Origin: a virus
DNA length: 26,963 nucleotides
Virus record (IMG/VR): IMGVR_UViG_3300006805_000128
Span: 1-26,963 of that record
Reading direction: 5' to 3' (one strand)
Below are positions 1-7,788 of this stretch, one piece after another (within the stretch, counting starts at the first letter, position 1; every line of letters begins with the position of its first letter). The position numbers and the translations under genes are program-made. The notes below the pieces were generated by a model. That model was given only the letters and a program-made list of their open reading frames with translations. It had not been told where the DNA came from and made no database searches.

Positions 1-251
1 ATAGCGGAGTTGTTGAGCCTGTCACTGGTGGCTATAAAGTTCAGTTTGGTTCGTCTAAAGTGCCATATGCTCGCATACAAGAGCTTGGTGGTACTATAAA
101 ACCTAAAAGAGCTAAATTATTAGCATGGAAAGATGGATCAGAATGGCGGTTTGCTAAATCAGTGACTATCAAGGGAACGCATTACTTAGCGAGAGCTGGT
201 GACTCAGTAGCACGAAGCAACAAGTCTAAATACTTCAAAGGCAAAGTATGA
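1..251 (+). CDS. HK97 gp10-like / Mu gpG-like head-tail connector protein (5' truncated)
   Basis: The reading frame is already open at base 3 and ends at TGA 249-251, so the start lies before the window. The visible 82 residues carry the C-terminal signature of the HK97-gp10/Mu-gpG minor head or tail-completion family: Y-A-R-I-Q-E-L-G-G, I-K-P-K-x-A-K-L-L-A-W, F-A-K-S-V and a final T-H-Y-L stretch. In siphophages this protein sits at the neck, between the connector and the tail terminator. The position directly before the tail terminator and major tail genes fits. The GTG at 60 is an internal codon, not a start. The gene overlaps the next by four bases (ATGA at 248). The family call is good; the exact role (connector or stopper) is inferred. 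Confidence 0.75.
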   Translation, partial: SGVVEPVTGGYKVQFGSSKVPYARIQELGGTIKPKRAKLLAWKDGSEWRFAKSVTIKGTHYLARAGDSVARSNKSKYFKGKV

Positions 252-661
252 TCACACTACACGTTCTTAAACTGCTAGAGAATGAGGGCTTTGGAACTAT
301 CGACACAGATTTATTCTGGGAAGATGCTCCACTTGATTCGCAAGGCAACCCTAAAAGTGGTGTTTGGATTGTACCGAGAGGATCGACTTATGGTCGGTTC
401 ATAAAGACCCAAGCCTTTGACATCTACTCTCGGAATGCTAATAAAGTAACAAGCTCTAAAAAGCTTGAAGATATACTTGAGTATCTACAAGAGGCTTATG
501 GGGAGGTTTGCGAACTTCCAACAGTTCCACCTTACTCAACAACTCGATACTATGATGTTCAGATCGTGCCTACTAGCTCAGTTGAGAATGTAGGTGCAGA
601 CGATCAGGACAAAATAGTGAGAGTAATAAGCGGTCAAATTAACTATAAAAAGGAGTCATAA
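248..661 (+). CDS. Tail terminator / tail completion protein
   Basis: A 137-aa protein whose ATG overlaps the preceding stop as ATGA, a sign of translational coupling. Size, position immediately before the major tail gene, and the pattern (helical N-terminus, central D-I-Y-S-R-N-A segment followed by a helix, C-terminal beta strands with I-V-P-T-S-S) match tail terminator proteins of the minor-capsid/gpU-like group. Such proteins cap the growing tail tube as a hexameric ring and later dock to the head connector. No catalytic motif is expected or seen. The assignment rests on gene order and general fold pattern, not on a diagnostic motif. Confidence 0.65.
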   Translation: MITLHVLKLLENEGFGTIDTDLFWEDAPLDSQGNPKSGVWIVPRGSTYGRFIKTQAFDIYSRNANKVTSSKKLEDILEYLQEAYGEVCELPTVPPYSTTRYYDVQIVPTSSVENVGADDQDKIVRVISGQINYKKES

Positions 662-662
662 A

Positions 663-1223
663 ATGGCAACAACATACATGGGAGGAAAAGCTGACGTTTC
701 ACTTAATGGCGTTACTATTCCAGCCCAATACTTAAGCAGTGATGGTGTAACAACCACACTAACAGAGGGAACTAGAGAAGTACCGACTTTAGCTGGTACT
801 TTCAAACAGCCTAGCGGTACATACGATGACACTATGGTTGTATTTAATGTAACTCTACCTAACATGAATTACTTGAAGAATATTCTACCAGATATGTACA
901 CAGCATCAGTAGACCGACCAACCGTAGCTGGTCAAACAGCTTTTGGTGGCGATGAATGTATGCTAAGAGAAAACACACCTCTAGTAGTTCACTATACTTG
1001 CGAACCTAACTCGGACAACGATATATTCGTACCGAATGGCTCAGTACAAGCTAGTGTAGAGATCGTGCAAAACGTAGACGATCCTGTAACTGTAGAGATC
1101 ACTGTTAATGCACAGCCAAGTGACGATCACGATGGTAAGATCGTTATTATTGGAACTGGTAGCCTAACAGAACCTACACTCTGGAACGCTGAAACAGAAG
1201 AATACGAAGCTATTAGCTCGTAA
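663..1223 (+). CDS. Major tail protein
   Basis: A 186-aa, beta-rich, acidic protein with a strong SD (AAAAGGAG) before ATG 663. It lies between the tail terminator and the tail assembly chaperones, the canonical place of the tube subunit. Features typical of siphoviral major tail proteins are the N-terminal G-G-K-A-D-V-S-L-N-G strand, a mid-protein threonine/glycine-rich loop and a C-terminal strand region near V-E-I-T-V-N-A. Many copies stack as hexamers around the tape measure. It is followed by a GC-rich hairpin, as expected where high tube expression must be separated from low chaperone expression. The functional call is from size and synteny. Confidence 0.75.
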   Translation: MATTYMGGKADVSLNGVTIPAQYLSSDGVTTTLTEGTREVPTLAGTFKQPSGTYDDTMVVFNVTLPNMNYLKNILPDMYTASVDRPTVAGQTAFGGDECMLRENTPLVVHYTCEPNSDNDIFVPNGSVQASVEIVQNVDDPVTVEITVNAQPSDDHDGKIVIIGTGSLTEPTLWNAETEEYEAISS

Positions 1224-1227
1224 TTAG

Positions 1228-1248
1228 TGGGGGGTAGAAATGCCCCCA
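1228..1248 (+). terminator. GC-rich hairpin after major tail gene (partial terminator?)
   Basis: TGGGGG (1228-1233) pairs perfectly with CCCCCA (1243-1248) around a 9-nt loop. The sequence after it (TTCTGTTATACTT) is only moderately T-rich, so it is probably a leaky terminator or an mRNA 3'-end stabiliser. It lies between an abundant structural gene and low-abundance chaperones. Confidence 0.55.
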
Positions 1249-1251
1249 TTC

Positions 1252-1260
1252 TGTTATACT
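1252..1260 (+). promoter_or_regulatory. Extended -10 promoter before tail assembly chaperones
   Basis: TG-T-TATACT gives an extended -10 element immediately after the hairpin. No good -35 is visible. The expected start near 1267 would give a 12-nt leader holding the SD AAGGGG (1268-1273) of the chaperone gene at 1279. It resembles the TGnTATAAT elements at 6347, 19996, 23203 and 26014. Confidence 0.4.
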
Positions 1261-1278
1261 TAATAAAAAGGGGAATAA

Positions 1279-1653
1279 ATGGCTACAGAACCAATCAAGA
1301 TCAACACTGGCAAATACAATAAGCAAGGTAAAGTAGATGTTGATGGTAAGATTTGGACTGTTAAGCTTCCCGGTGCAGGAACTGAAATGCGATTAAGCCA
1401 AGCTCAAAGACGCTTAACAATGTTAGACCAAAAAGTGGAAAACAAAACAGCAACAGAAGAAGATCTTGATAAGTATGATTCATACGAACTTGTAGTTTAC
1501 GAAACATTTAAAAGTATGTTCAAAGACAATACTAAGAATAACTCAGAAGTTAGTAAGTGGGTTGAAGAAACGCCACTTGCAATAATGGTTCAAGTTTTCG
1601 AGGACTTAAAAGAGCAAGCTAATGGACGCAAAGACTCGCCAACAACAACTTGA
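1279..1653 (+). CDS. Tail assembly chaperone, upstream ORF (gpG-like)
   Basis: A 124-aa hydrophilic, helical protein with SD AAGGGG before ATG 1279, placed between the major tail and tape measure genes. This is the conserved site of the gpG/gpGT tail assembly chaperones, which coat the tape measure during tail assembly and are absent from the finished particle. The next ORF begins inside its 3' end in another frame (1622), the arrangement that often allows a frameshifted fusion. In the overlap (1610-1653) I see no classic slippery heptamer, so separate translation is also possible. Assignment is by synteny. Confidence 0.7.
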   Translation: MATEPIKINTGKYNKQGKVDVDGKIWTVKLPGAGTEMRLSQAQRRLTMLDQKVENKTATEEDLDKYDSYELVVYETFKSMFKDNTKNNSEVSKWVEETPLAIMVQVFEDLKEQANGRKDSPTTT

Positions 1654-1981
1654 TGATATAAGCCCTGAAGATCTAGCTAAGATCAAAGCACATCAGGCTA
1701 GCACAGAGGGTTCATTTAAGGTAGACAACGAATGGCTGTTAATGACAGAATTTGCAATTATATTCGGCTGGCAAGCATATCTGGACGTTAAGGAAGATAA
1801 AATAGAAACTGCTGAAATGCTAACTTTGATTGAGGCATCAAGAAAACTTAAAGCTAGAGATATGTTCCATGATGCACAATCAGCACTCATTGGAGCTGGT
1901 TCAGCCGCAGCGAAAAAACCATCACAAGCATTTAATACTTTAACTAAAGATCTTATTAAGCAAATGAAAGTAGATGAATAA
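1622..1981 (+). CDS. Tail assembly chaperone, downstream ORF (gpT-like)
   Basis: A 119-aa ORF in the +1 (equivalently -2) frame relative to the preceding chaperone, overlapping it by 32 bases and ending one base into the tape measure start (TAATG at 1979-1983). The segment W-L-L-M-T-E-F-A-I-I-F-G-W-Q-A-Y followed by an E-x-x-x-L-I-E-A-S-R-K helix resembles the second-frame domain of phage tail chaperones. In lambda the T domain recruits tape measure and tube subunits. It may be made from its own ATG at 1622 (weak SD, AGAG) or as a frameshifted extension of the 1279 product. The in-frame stop TAA at 1607-1609 limits any shift site to 1610-1653. Confidence 0.65.
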   Translation: MDAKTRQQQLDDISPEDLAKIKAHQASTEGSFKVDNEWLLMTEFAIIFGWQAYLDVKEDKIETAEMLTLIEASRKLKARDMFHDAQSALIGAGSAAAKKPSQAFNTLTKDLIKQMKVDE

Positions 1982-3969
1982 TGACAACAATTGGAACAGT
2001 AGAGCTGCTAGCCAAAATTGACACCTCAGGATATAAACAAGGTGAAAAAGAGATTGAGCAAGCCAACTCCAGAATGGAATCGTCTGGAACTAAGTCTACA
2101 TCTAGTTTGAATAAAGGGTTTATGTCTGTATCTAAAGTTGGTATTGCAGCTTTGGCAGCAGCTACAGTCGCAGTAACGGCTTTAATTGTTAAGAATGTTG
2201 GTAATGCCGTTAAGCGTATCGACACATTGGTCGCTTTTCCTAGAGTGCTACAAGCATTAGGGGCATCAAGCAAAGAAGCTCAAGATTCTACTCAAAAATT
2301 ATCTAAGTCATTAGAGGGTTTGCCTACATCTTTACAAGATGCGGCAGCAGGTGTTCAGTCATTAGTCGCTGGTGGTGCTGATATAAGCACAGCAACAGAC
2401 GGATTCTTAGCTTTTAATAATGCTATGCTTGCAGCAGGTGTTGAAACTGGAGCAGCTCAAGCTACATTTATACAATTAACTCAGGCACTATCTAGGGGCA
2501 AAATTGAGGGTCAAGAGTGGAACTCCATTACTGCTAATATGCCTACAGCCTTACAAGCTTTAACAAAAGAAACAGGTTTAACCAAAGAGGGATTAAGAGA
2601 ATTATATAGAACTGATCCTCAGAGGTTACTAGATGACCTTATAAGACTAAATAAAGAGGGTGGTGGTGGAATAGCATCACTAGATGAACAGGCTAGACTT
2701 GCGACTGGTGGAATAGGCACATCATTTAGCAACCTTAATAATGCCGTTACTAGAGGTATGGAGGGAATAGTCAGAGCTTTAGGCAATGGTGATCTACAAG
2801 CAGGGCAAGAAAAGATTTCTAATGCTGTATCTAGTTTTGGCTCGGTATTGGAAGTTGGCTTGAATCAAGCTGGTAAGTTCTTTGCATTCATAGCTGATAA
2901 TCAGGTCTTACTATATTCATTAGCTGGCATAATCGGTGGAGTTCTTATAGCTGGACTAGTGGCTTTAGGTACAGTGATCGTTGGATTTGTAACTCCTGCT
3001 ATGGCTGGAATTATCGCAGTATTTGCATTAGTTGGAGCTGCTATAGGCTTAATAAAACAAAATTGGGATTTACTAGAGCCAACAGTTATGAAATTCTGGA
3101 GTGCGATACAACAGGTTGGTAGTTTCTTAGCATCAGTATTCAAACCTGCAATAGACGATATGATTGGCTCATTAAAAGAAGCGTGGGCAGCATTCATGCC
3201 ATTATGGAAACAGATTGATGGTTTTGTTATACCAGCACTAAAAGCTCTAGCAATAGCTTTTGCAGTGGGAATTGTTCTTCCTGCTGCTATAGCTACTGCA
3301 TCACTTATAGCAATAACATTTGCTGTAATAAAAGTTATAAGCTGGTTGAGTAAGGTTTATACTGCAATATTTAATTTTGCTAATGGTGCAATAAAAGCTT
3401 TTCGATCATTTGCTAGTGGTGTTGGAAGTGCAATATCAACAGCTATAAGCTGGGTTGCTAGTTTGCCGGGAAGAATTAAAAATACACTAGGAAATCTTGG
3501 TAGCTTGTTAATTGGTGCTGGTAAAGATTTAATAAACGGATTGATAGCTGGTATAAAAGCTAGTCCCGGCAGGGTTGTCGATGCAATAAAATCTATAGCC
3601 AATGGTGCTAAAGAAGCTTTCAAAGGATTCTTAGGTATCAAATCCCCATCTAAAGTTTTTGCTGGTTATGGTACTAACATCACAGAGGGTCTTGTTGGCG
3701 GTATTTCTGCAGGAATGGGTCAAGTTGATTCAGCAATTGCAGGACTTAGTGCAAATGTTATAAGCCCATCTATAGATGCTAGTTTAAGTTCAGATCAAGG
3801 AAATCAGCAACAATCTTCAAATCCTAACATCAACATAACAATAAACCCAGAGGGCATTATAGCTAGATCACGCTCAGACCTTAGAGATATTGCTAAAGAT
3901 CTAGTTAGATCAATAAATGAAGAACTACAAGCCAAACAACAACCAGTAATCGGAGGGGGCAATATCTAA
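1981..3969 (+). CDS. Tape measure protein
   Basis: A 662-aa protein, the longest gene of the window. The N-terminus (T-V-E-L-L-A-K-I-D-T-S-G-Y) is typical of tape measures. It is followed by a tape-measure N-terminal domain around residues 80-270 (R-I-D-T-L-V-A-F-P-R-V-L, then S-L-E-G-L-P-T-S, then L-S-R-G-K-I-E-G-Q-E-W-N-S). Hydrophobic, probably membrane-active helices lie around residues 310-360 and 420-460. A C-terminal G-I-K-S-P-S-K-V-F-A-G-Y-G region is the conserved S-P-S-R/K segment. At about 0.15 nm per residue it predicts a tail near 100 nm. No peptidase or lysozyme domain is evident. The start is fixed by the TAATG overlap with the chaperone. Confidence 0.9.
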   Translation: MTTIGTVELLAKIDTSGYKQGEKEIEQANSRMESSGTKSTSSLNKGFMSVSKVGIAALAAATVAVTALIVKNVGNAVKRIDTLVAFPRVLQALGASSKEAQDSTQKLSKSLEGLPTSLQDAAAGVQSLVAGGADISTATDGFLAFNNAMLAAGVETGAAQATFIQLTQALSRGKIEGQEWNSITANMPTALQALTKETGLTKEGLRELYRTDPQRLLDDLIRLNKEGGGGIASLDEQARLATGGIGTSFSNLNNAVTRGMEGIVRALGNGDLQAGQEKISNAVSSFGSVLEVGLNQAGKFFAFIADNQVLLYSLAGIIGGVLIAGLVALGTVIVGFVTPAMAGIIAVFALVGAAIGLIKQNWDLLEPTVMKFWSAIQQVGSFLASVFKPAIDDMIGSLKEAWAAFMPLWKQIDGFVIPALKALAIAFAVGIVLPAAIATASLIAITFAVIKVISWLSKVYTAIFNFANGAIKAFRSFASGVGSAISTAISWVASLPGRIKNTLGNLGSLLIGAGKDLINGLIAGIKASPGRVVDAIKSIANGAKEAFKGFLGIKSPSKVFAGYGTNITEGLVGGISAGMGQVDSAIAGLSANVISPSIDASLSSDQGNQQQSSNPNINITINPEGIIARSRSDLRDIAKDLVRSINEELQAKQQPVIGGGNI

Positions 3970-4349
3970 TGGCTATAATAACCGCAACACTTAACGGCTC
4001 GGCTATGCCAACAATCCAGCGTGACTTCTTAAACACGCCAAAAGAAAACGCTACTGACATTCAGACGCTAGACGGCAACCTCTATACTGATTTTGTTTCA
4101 GTTGAGCATTCATGGACATTTAACTACAGAAGCCTTGCACAAGACCAATACAACGCTCTGAGAGCAATATACGACTCACAGTTCACATTATTCGAGTATC
4201 CGTTGTTATCTATCCCATTTTACAGCCTAGAAGATGCACCAGTCAGAATGTACATTAACGAAAAGAATATCTGGTCTAATTGTGGCGATGTTCAGAATGT
4301 TCAGTTAATATTTAGGATTACAGATCAACTAGATAACGGAAGTAGCTGA
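3969..4349 (+). CDS. Distal tail protein-like (Dit-like)
   Basis: A 126-aa protein directly after the tape measure, start overlapping its stop (TAATG), with GGAGGGGG about ten bases upstream. The segment around residues 60-80 (Y-N-A-L-R-A-I-Y-D-S-Q-F) followed by F-E-Y-P and a V-R-M-Y strand resembles short distal-tail proteins that form the hexameric hub linking tail tube to tip. It is shorter than classical Dit proteins (about 200-250 aa), suggesting only the core ring domain is present. The role is inferred from position and size. Confidence 0.55.
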   Translation: MAIITATLNGSAMPTIQRDFLNTPKENATDIQTLDGNLYTDFVSVEHSWTFNYRSLAQDQYNALRAIYDSQFTLFEYPLLSIPFYSLEDAPVRMYINEKNIWSNCGDVQNVQLIFRITDQLDNGSS

Positions 4350-5899
4350 TGCAAACTACAACTGCACAATATGATGCACTTGCTAGTGGTCATGTTAGAC
4401 CTCTGTCATGGCAGTTGCGTATGTCATGGGATAAAACATTTGATCCTAATGTAGAGTTTTTTACTTTAAGTTCAGATGTTACGCCTATGTCATTGCTTGA
4501 TGGGGTAGATGTTCTTGCTCCGTCTGATGATAACCCTATTCAGGAATCTGCTAAATATGACTACAGCTCATTCACTGATCGAGTTATTAGTATGGAGTGG
4601 AGCAGAGAAGAAGAAGTACCATATTCAGTTAATCTTGCTATGGCTGATCTTACATTAAACAACTATGATAATTATTTTACAGTTGGTTCAGGTAGCCCAC
4701 TAGAACCTAATATTTTACCCGGCAGACCTTTAAGGATACTAGCTGGATTCAATAACATTAATTTGCCTCAATTCGTTGGATTGACTACTAAAACTCCACT
4801 GACAGATTACTCAGGTAATACAGCTAAACTTCATGCTACAGACTTTTTGTCTTTCATATTTGGTAAGTACATAGATCAAACAATTATGTTTCAGGATATA
4901 ACAACAACTGAATTACTAGAAGAATTATTTACTCTGATCGGCTTAACTCCTAGCCAATATGATCTAGACACTTCAACTAATGTTATAGCTTTTATATACT
5001 TTGAAAAGGGAACTACCTTTGGCAATGCTATCCGACCTATCATGCAAGCCGAACTTGGTGCTTTATATATGGACGAAGTAGGGGTAATTAGATTTAAGAA
5101 TCGTACTAGAGGCTCTGGCAATTCAGTAATCACATTTAATAAGTCAGAAGTAATTGATCTAACTTTATCTAATGAAGATACAATCATCAATACTGTCGAG
5201 GTTAAATCACAAGTTAGAGAAGTGCAGGGAAGTGAATTAATGTTTGATCTTGCCGAAGCTATTGCAGTATCAGGTAATAGCTCAACTGTCCGTTTCTTTG
5301 ATTTCACCGACCCTGTGACTACCATAGACACGATAACAACCTACACAGGTAATAGTCTTGCAGACGGTTCAGGTACAGATCAAACCTCAGATCTTAGCAT
5401 TACTGATACTGATCTATTTACAACGGCTGTTAAGGTAGAAATTACAAACAGCTCTAGTTCTACAGTGTATCTTACTGATTTATTGATCTATGGAACACCA
5501 GCAAAAGTAACTAAGAATATTTACGTTAAAGAAAGTGATCAAGATTCAATAGACAAGTTTGAGGAAAAGATAATAACAATTGACAATAACTTTGTTCAAA
5601 CAGAAGATATTGCTAGATCTCTGGCACTTACAATTCTTAATTATTATAGCGACTACACAAACACTATTGAGCTAGAACTAAAAGGTAATTATGCTTTGCA
5701 ACTTAACGATATTATGACTGTTAATGTAGATAATCTTAATCAAGAGTATGTCATTAGTAAAATTACTAATATTTTATCTGGTGGCAAGTTTACACAAAGA
5801 TTAGTAGGCAAAGTATTTAACATACCTAACTTCTTTATACTTAGCTCAGACGATACTGCAATGTCAATACTTAATGGATCGGACGTACTAGCACCATGA
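4349..5899 (+). CDS. Tail hub / tail-tip structural protein (Tal- or gp27-like)
   Basis: A 516-aa protein after the distal tail gene. The N-terminal region contains P-Y-S-V-N-L-A-M-A-D followed by L-P-G-R-P-L-R-I, as in baseplate hub proteins with a gp27-like fold. A central E-L-G-A-L-Y-M-D-E-x-G-x-I-R-F stretch and later strands L-N-D-I-M-T-V are typical of siphoviral tip proteins. No peptidoglycan-hydrolase domain is seen. Odd feature: residues 37-58 and the last 22 residues (495-516) are imperfect copies (F-F-x-L-S-S-D-x-T-x-M-S-x-L-x-G-x-D-V-L-A-P). The gene overlaps its neighbours by one and four bases. Expected to form a trimeric tip under the tail tube; exact identity is uncertain. Confidence 0.6.
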   Translation: MQTTTAQYDALASGHVRPLSWQLRMSWDKTFDPNVEFFTLSSDVTPMSLLDGVDVLAPSDDNPIQESAKYDYSSFTDRVISMEWSREEEVPYSVNLAMADLTLNNYDNYFTVGSGSPLEPNILPGRPLRILAGFNNINLPQFVGLTTKTPLTDYSGNTAKLHATDFLSFIFGKYIDQTIMFQDITTTELLEELFTLIGLTPSQYDLDTSTNVIAFIYFEKGTTFGNAIRPIMQAELGALYMDEVGVIRFKNRTRGSGNSVITFNKSEVIDLTLSNEDTIINTVEVKSQVREVQGSELMFDLAEAIAVSGNSSTVRFFDFTDPVTTIDTITTYTGNSLADGSGTDQTSDLSITDTDLFTTAVKVEITNSSSSTVYLTDLLIYGTPAKVTKNIYVKESDQDSIDKFEEKIITIDNNFVQTEDIARSLALTILNYYSDYTNTIELELKGNYALQLNDIMTVNVDNLNQEYVISKITNILSGGKFTQRLVGKVFNIPNFFILSSDDTAMSILNGSDVLAP

Positions 5900-6342
5900 G
5901 CGAATCATATCAATCAACTAAAAAAACTACTACTGACACTGACCCTAGAACTCCGAGAGAATTATTCAGAGATAAGATCACGTTGTCAGGCTTTAATGCT
6001 TTATCAACTGGGTATGGGGTTACTGGCACTTATAGAATAGATACTTTATTAGCGACAAGCATAATACCAGATATTAGAGCTGTACATTATGTTGGCCAGG
6101 GTAGTGGTATCTTCGAGTGGCGTTCTATGCCATATTCAGATAATGATATAAATGGTAACTTGCGAATAAGCACGAAAATAAGTATTGAGAATGTAATTGT
6201 TGGGGGCGGTATTGAGATTATAGACATCAAATTCAACTATTACACCAGAGAAAATAATATTGCCATACGAGATAGTGCATATTACTCACAAGATATTTAT
6301 TTTGTAGTTTATTCAAATGAGATGTTCAATTTAACAGCATAG
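5896..6342 (+). CDS. Unknown tail-region protein
   Basis: 148 aa, ATGA overlap with the tail hub gene, so it is coupled to it and probably part of the tip or an attached fibre. The N-terminus is hydrophilic and disordered-looking (S/T/K/D-rich), followed by a beta-strand-rich remainder with alternating hydrophobic residues and no membrane segment. I recognise no family. It is the last gene before the HNH insertion and the fibre-like gene at 7025, so a tip or receptor-contact role is plausible but unproven. Confidence 0.6.
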   Translation: MSESYQSTKKTTTDTDPRTPRELFRDKITLSGFNALSTGYGVTGTYRIDTLLATSIIPDIRAVHYVGQGSGIFEWRSMPYSDNDINGNLRISTKISIENVIVGGGIEIIDIKFNYYTRENNIAIRDSAYYSQDIYFVVYSNEMFNLTA

Positions 6343-6346
6343 TAAA

Positions 6347-6355
6347 TGTTATAAT
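6347..6355 (+). promoter_or_regulatory. Extended -10 promoter before HNH gene
   Basis: TG-T-TATAAT, a perfect extended -10, begins five bases after the stop of the preceding gene. No convincing -35 lies 16-18 bases upstream. Expected transcription start is near 6362, giving a 44-nt leader that holds a nine-codon ORF and two SD sites. Confidence 0.55.
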
Positions 6356-6376
6356 TAAAGATAGGAGAATAAAATT

Positions 6377-6406
6377 ATGAATATTAAAACAGAGGAGAAT
6401 AAATAA
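6377..6406 (+). CDS. Nine-residue leader peptide before HNH endonuclease
   Basis: ATG 6377 has the SD GGAG (6364-6367) and encodes M-N-I-K-T-E-E-N-K. Its TAA overlaps the ATG of the HNH gene as TAATG. The decamer GGAGAATAAA occurs twice, once before each start (6364-6373 and 6395-6404). This looks like a leader ORF that couples or limits translation of the endonuclease. It could also be a chance product of the duplicated SD. Confidence 0.4.
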   Translation: MNIKTEENK

Positions 6407-7023
6407 TGGCTGGGGTATCTAACAAGAACCACATAAATGTCCGGAAGAATGCTTGCCCACAAGGTCATGCTTATTCTGTTGAAAATACGTCATTTTCTAA
6501 AAATGGTAATAATTCTATTTCTCGTAAATGCAAGGTTTGTGTTGCTGCAAATAAACGGCGATACTACCTTGAAGTTCGCAGGTCAAAAATTGTCAAAAAT
6601 CTCGAATACGAATCACATGGTGATTCTGGTACAAGACTGTACGGCATTTGGAGTAAGATGAAACAACGGTGCCAAAACCCTAAGGATTCAAACTTCAAAG
6701 CTTATGGCGGTAGGGGCATTAAAGTTTGTGCTGAATGGCAGGACTATAGAAACTTTTCGGCTTGGGCTAAGTTGAACGGGTATAGTGATGATTTGACCAT
6801 TGATAGAAAAGATAACGATAAAGGTTACTCTCCAGAAAACTGTCGATGGACAGACGCAAAAGCACAAGCTAATAATAGGAGGAATAATAGGATGGTAACA
6901 TACAAAGGAATAACTCAGACTCTCCAGCAGTGGGCTGATGAGATTGGTATACAAACAGCTACGTTAAGATATAGATTAAACAACTGGTCAAATGATCGTG
7001 CATTGATAGAAAGGATTAAGTAG
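6406..7023 (+). CDS. HNH homing-type endonuclease with N-terminal zinc-binding region
   Basis: 205 aa. Residues 17-47 form a Cys/His cluster (C17, H21, C42, C45) like a small zinc ribbon. Residues 75-160 carry the phage HNH signature: R-L-Y-G-I-W, K-Q-R-C, Y-G-G-R-G-I-K-V-C-x-E-W, then T-I-D-R-K-D-N-D-K-G-Y-x-P-E-N-C-R-W and a Q-x-N-N-R-R-N-N-R tail. The C-terminal 40 residues (T-Y-K-G-I-T-Q-T-L-Q-Q-W-A) form a small DNA-binding repeat seen in NUMOD-type endonucleases. Such enzymes nick or cut DNA and spread themselves to phages lacking them. It stands alone between tail genes with its own promoter and leader, and no flanking split gene is seen, so it is a free-standing endonuclease. Confidence 0.85.
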   Translation: MAGVSNKNHINVRKNACPQGHAYSVENTSFSKNGNNSISRKCKVCVAANKRRYYLEVRRSKIVKNLEYESHGDSGTRLYGIWSKMKQRCQNPKDSNFKAYGGRGIKVCAEWQDYRNFSAWAKLNGYSDDLTIDRKDNDKGYSPENCRWTDAKAQANNRRNNRMVTYKGITQTLQQWADEIGIQTATLRYRLNNWSNDRALIERIK

Positions 7024-7024
7024 T

Positions 7025-7501
7025 ATGTCGCTCCCTGTACCAACCATGGTATTCACACCATTTGACCCACTTCCAGCTAGCGATCTAAATGACATAGTAG
7101 AAAACGTTGAAGCTTTAGCGGCTGGAACTGGTCTTAACGATGCTTCGGTAACAGCAGAAAAAACTGCTTTTGGTGGTGACTACTCAACATCAGAAGTAAA
7201 TACAGGGTTTAAGTGGATTGATGGGAAGACGATATATAAGAAGACCATCAACTTCGGGGCATTGCCGAATAGTACCAATAAGAATGTTGCCCACGGCATA
7301 TCATCTTTAGGGTACGTCATCGACTATTCGATGATGATGGTTAACTCAAGCAATTCGCACCAACCAGTACCGAGGACAAACACGGCTTCTACCAGTGCCC
7401 AGTCTACTATAGCTATAGACAACACATCGATATTAGTCACGACGGCTGATAATTTATCAAGTTATTCAGCATACGCAACCTTACTATACACAAAGACCTA
7501 A
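7025..7501 (+). CDS. Tail fibre / receptor-binding tip protein
   Basis: 158 aa. The N-terminus (V-F-T-P-F-D-P-L-P-A-S-D-L-N-D-I-V-E-N-V-E-A-L) is the kind of short helical anchor found on small phage tail fibres. After residue 55, T-G-F-K-W-I-D-G-K-T-I-Y-K-K-T-I-N-F-G and V-A-H-G-I-S form the beta-rich head domain common to C-terminal domains of siphoviral fibre proteins. It is the last structural gene before the lysis module, fitting an adsorption role. An SD (AAAGGA) lies inside the end of the HNH gene, so the HNH insertion may also supply its translation signal. Receptor unknown. Confidence 0.65.
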   Translation: MSLPVPTMVFTPFDPLPASDLNDIVENVEALAAGTGLNDASVTAEKTAFGGDYSTSEVNTGFKWIDGKTIYKKTINFGALPNSTNKNVAHGISSLGYVIDYSMMMVNSSNSHQPVPRTNTASTSAQSTIAIDNTSILVTTADNLSSYSAYATLLYTKT

Positions 7502-7538
7502 CCATGTCTACTAACACTCGAACACCAGAAAGGAAATA

Positions 7539-7787
7539 ATGGAAGCAGCAATAACATCAGCACTAGGTCAAGCAGGGCTAGGCTTCACGACTGGCGTTAT
7601 GATTCTGCTATTCTTTAAAGAACGTGCCGAGAAGAACAAAGTTACGGAATACGCTAGAGAACAAAACCAACTACGCTATGATGACTTCAAGAAAAACTCC
7701 GAGCTTTTACAAGAGCTTAGTACAACAACAGCCGCTACTTTGAGAAACTTAACGGATGCTATCTATGGTCAAAACAGGAGTAAATAG
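7539..7787 (+). CDS. Small membrane protein, holin candidate with coiled-coil tail
   Basis: 82 aa with SD AAAGGA before ATG 7539. One transmembrane helix near residues 8-26 (L-G-F-T-T-G-V-M-I-L-L-F-F) is followed by a charged helical tail rich in K, E, N and Q. One membrane span plus a cytoplasmic coiled coil in the gene string before an endolysin is the layout of BhlA/XhlA-like holin components, but no diagnostic motif is visible. It could equally be a lysis-accessory protein. Confidence 0.55.
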   Translation: MEAAITSALGQAGLGFTTGVMILLFFKERAEKNKVTEYAREQNQLRYDDFKKNSELLQELSTTTAATLRNLTDAIYGQNRSK

Positions 7788-7788
7788 T

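Noticed and set aside
2901-3641. Minus-strand ORFs opposite the tape measure gene
   Set aside because: They mirror the hydrophobic tape-measure codons, lack SD sites and have no homology-like features, so they are shadows of the coding strand.
6343-7024. Group I intron or intein carrying the HNH gene
   Set aside because: The flanking genes each have their own start and stop, neither looks split, and no intron core or intein splicing residues are seen.
7504-7539. 11-codon ORF between fibre protein and lysis gene
   Set aside because: No SD, no coupling to the previous stop, and no recognisable composition; it simply holds the SD of the next gene.
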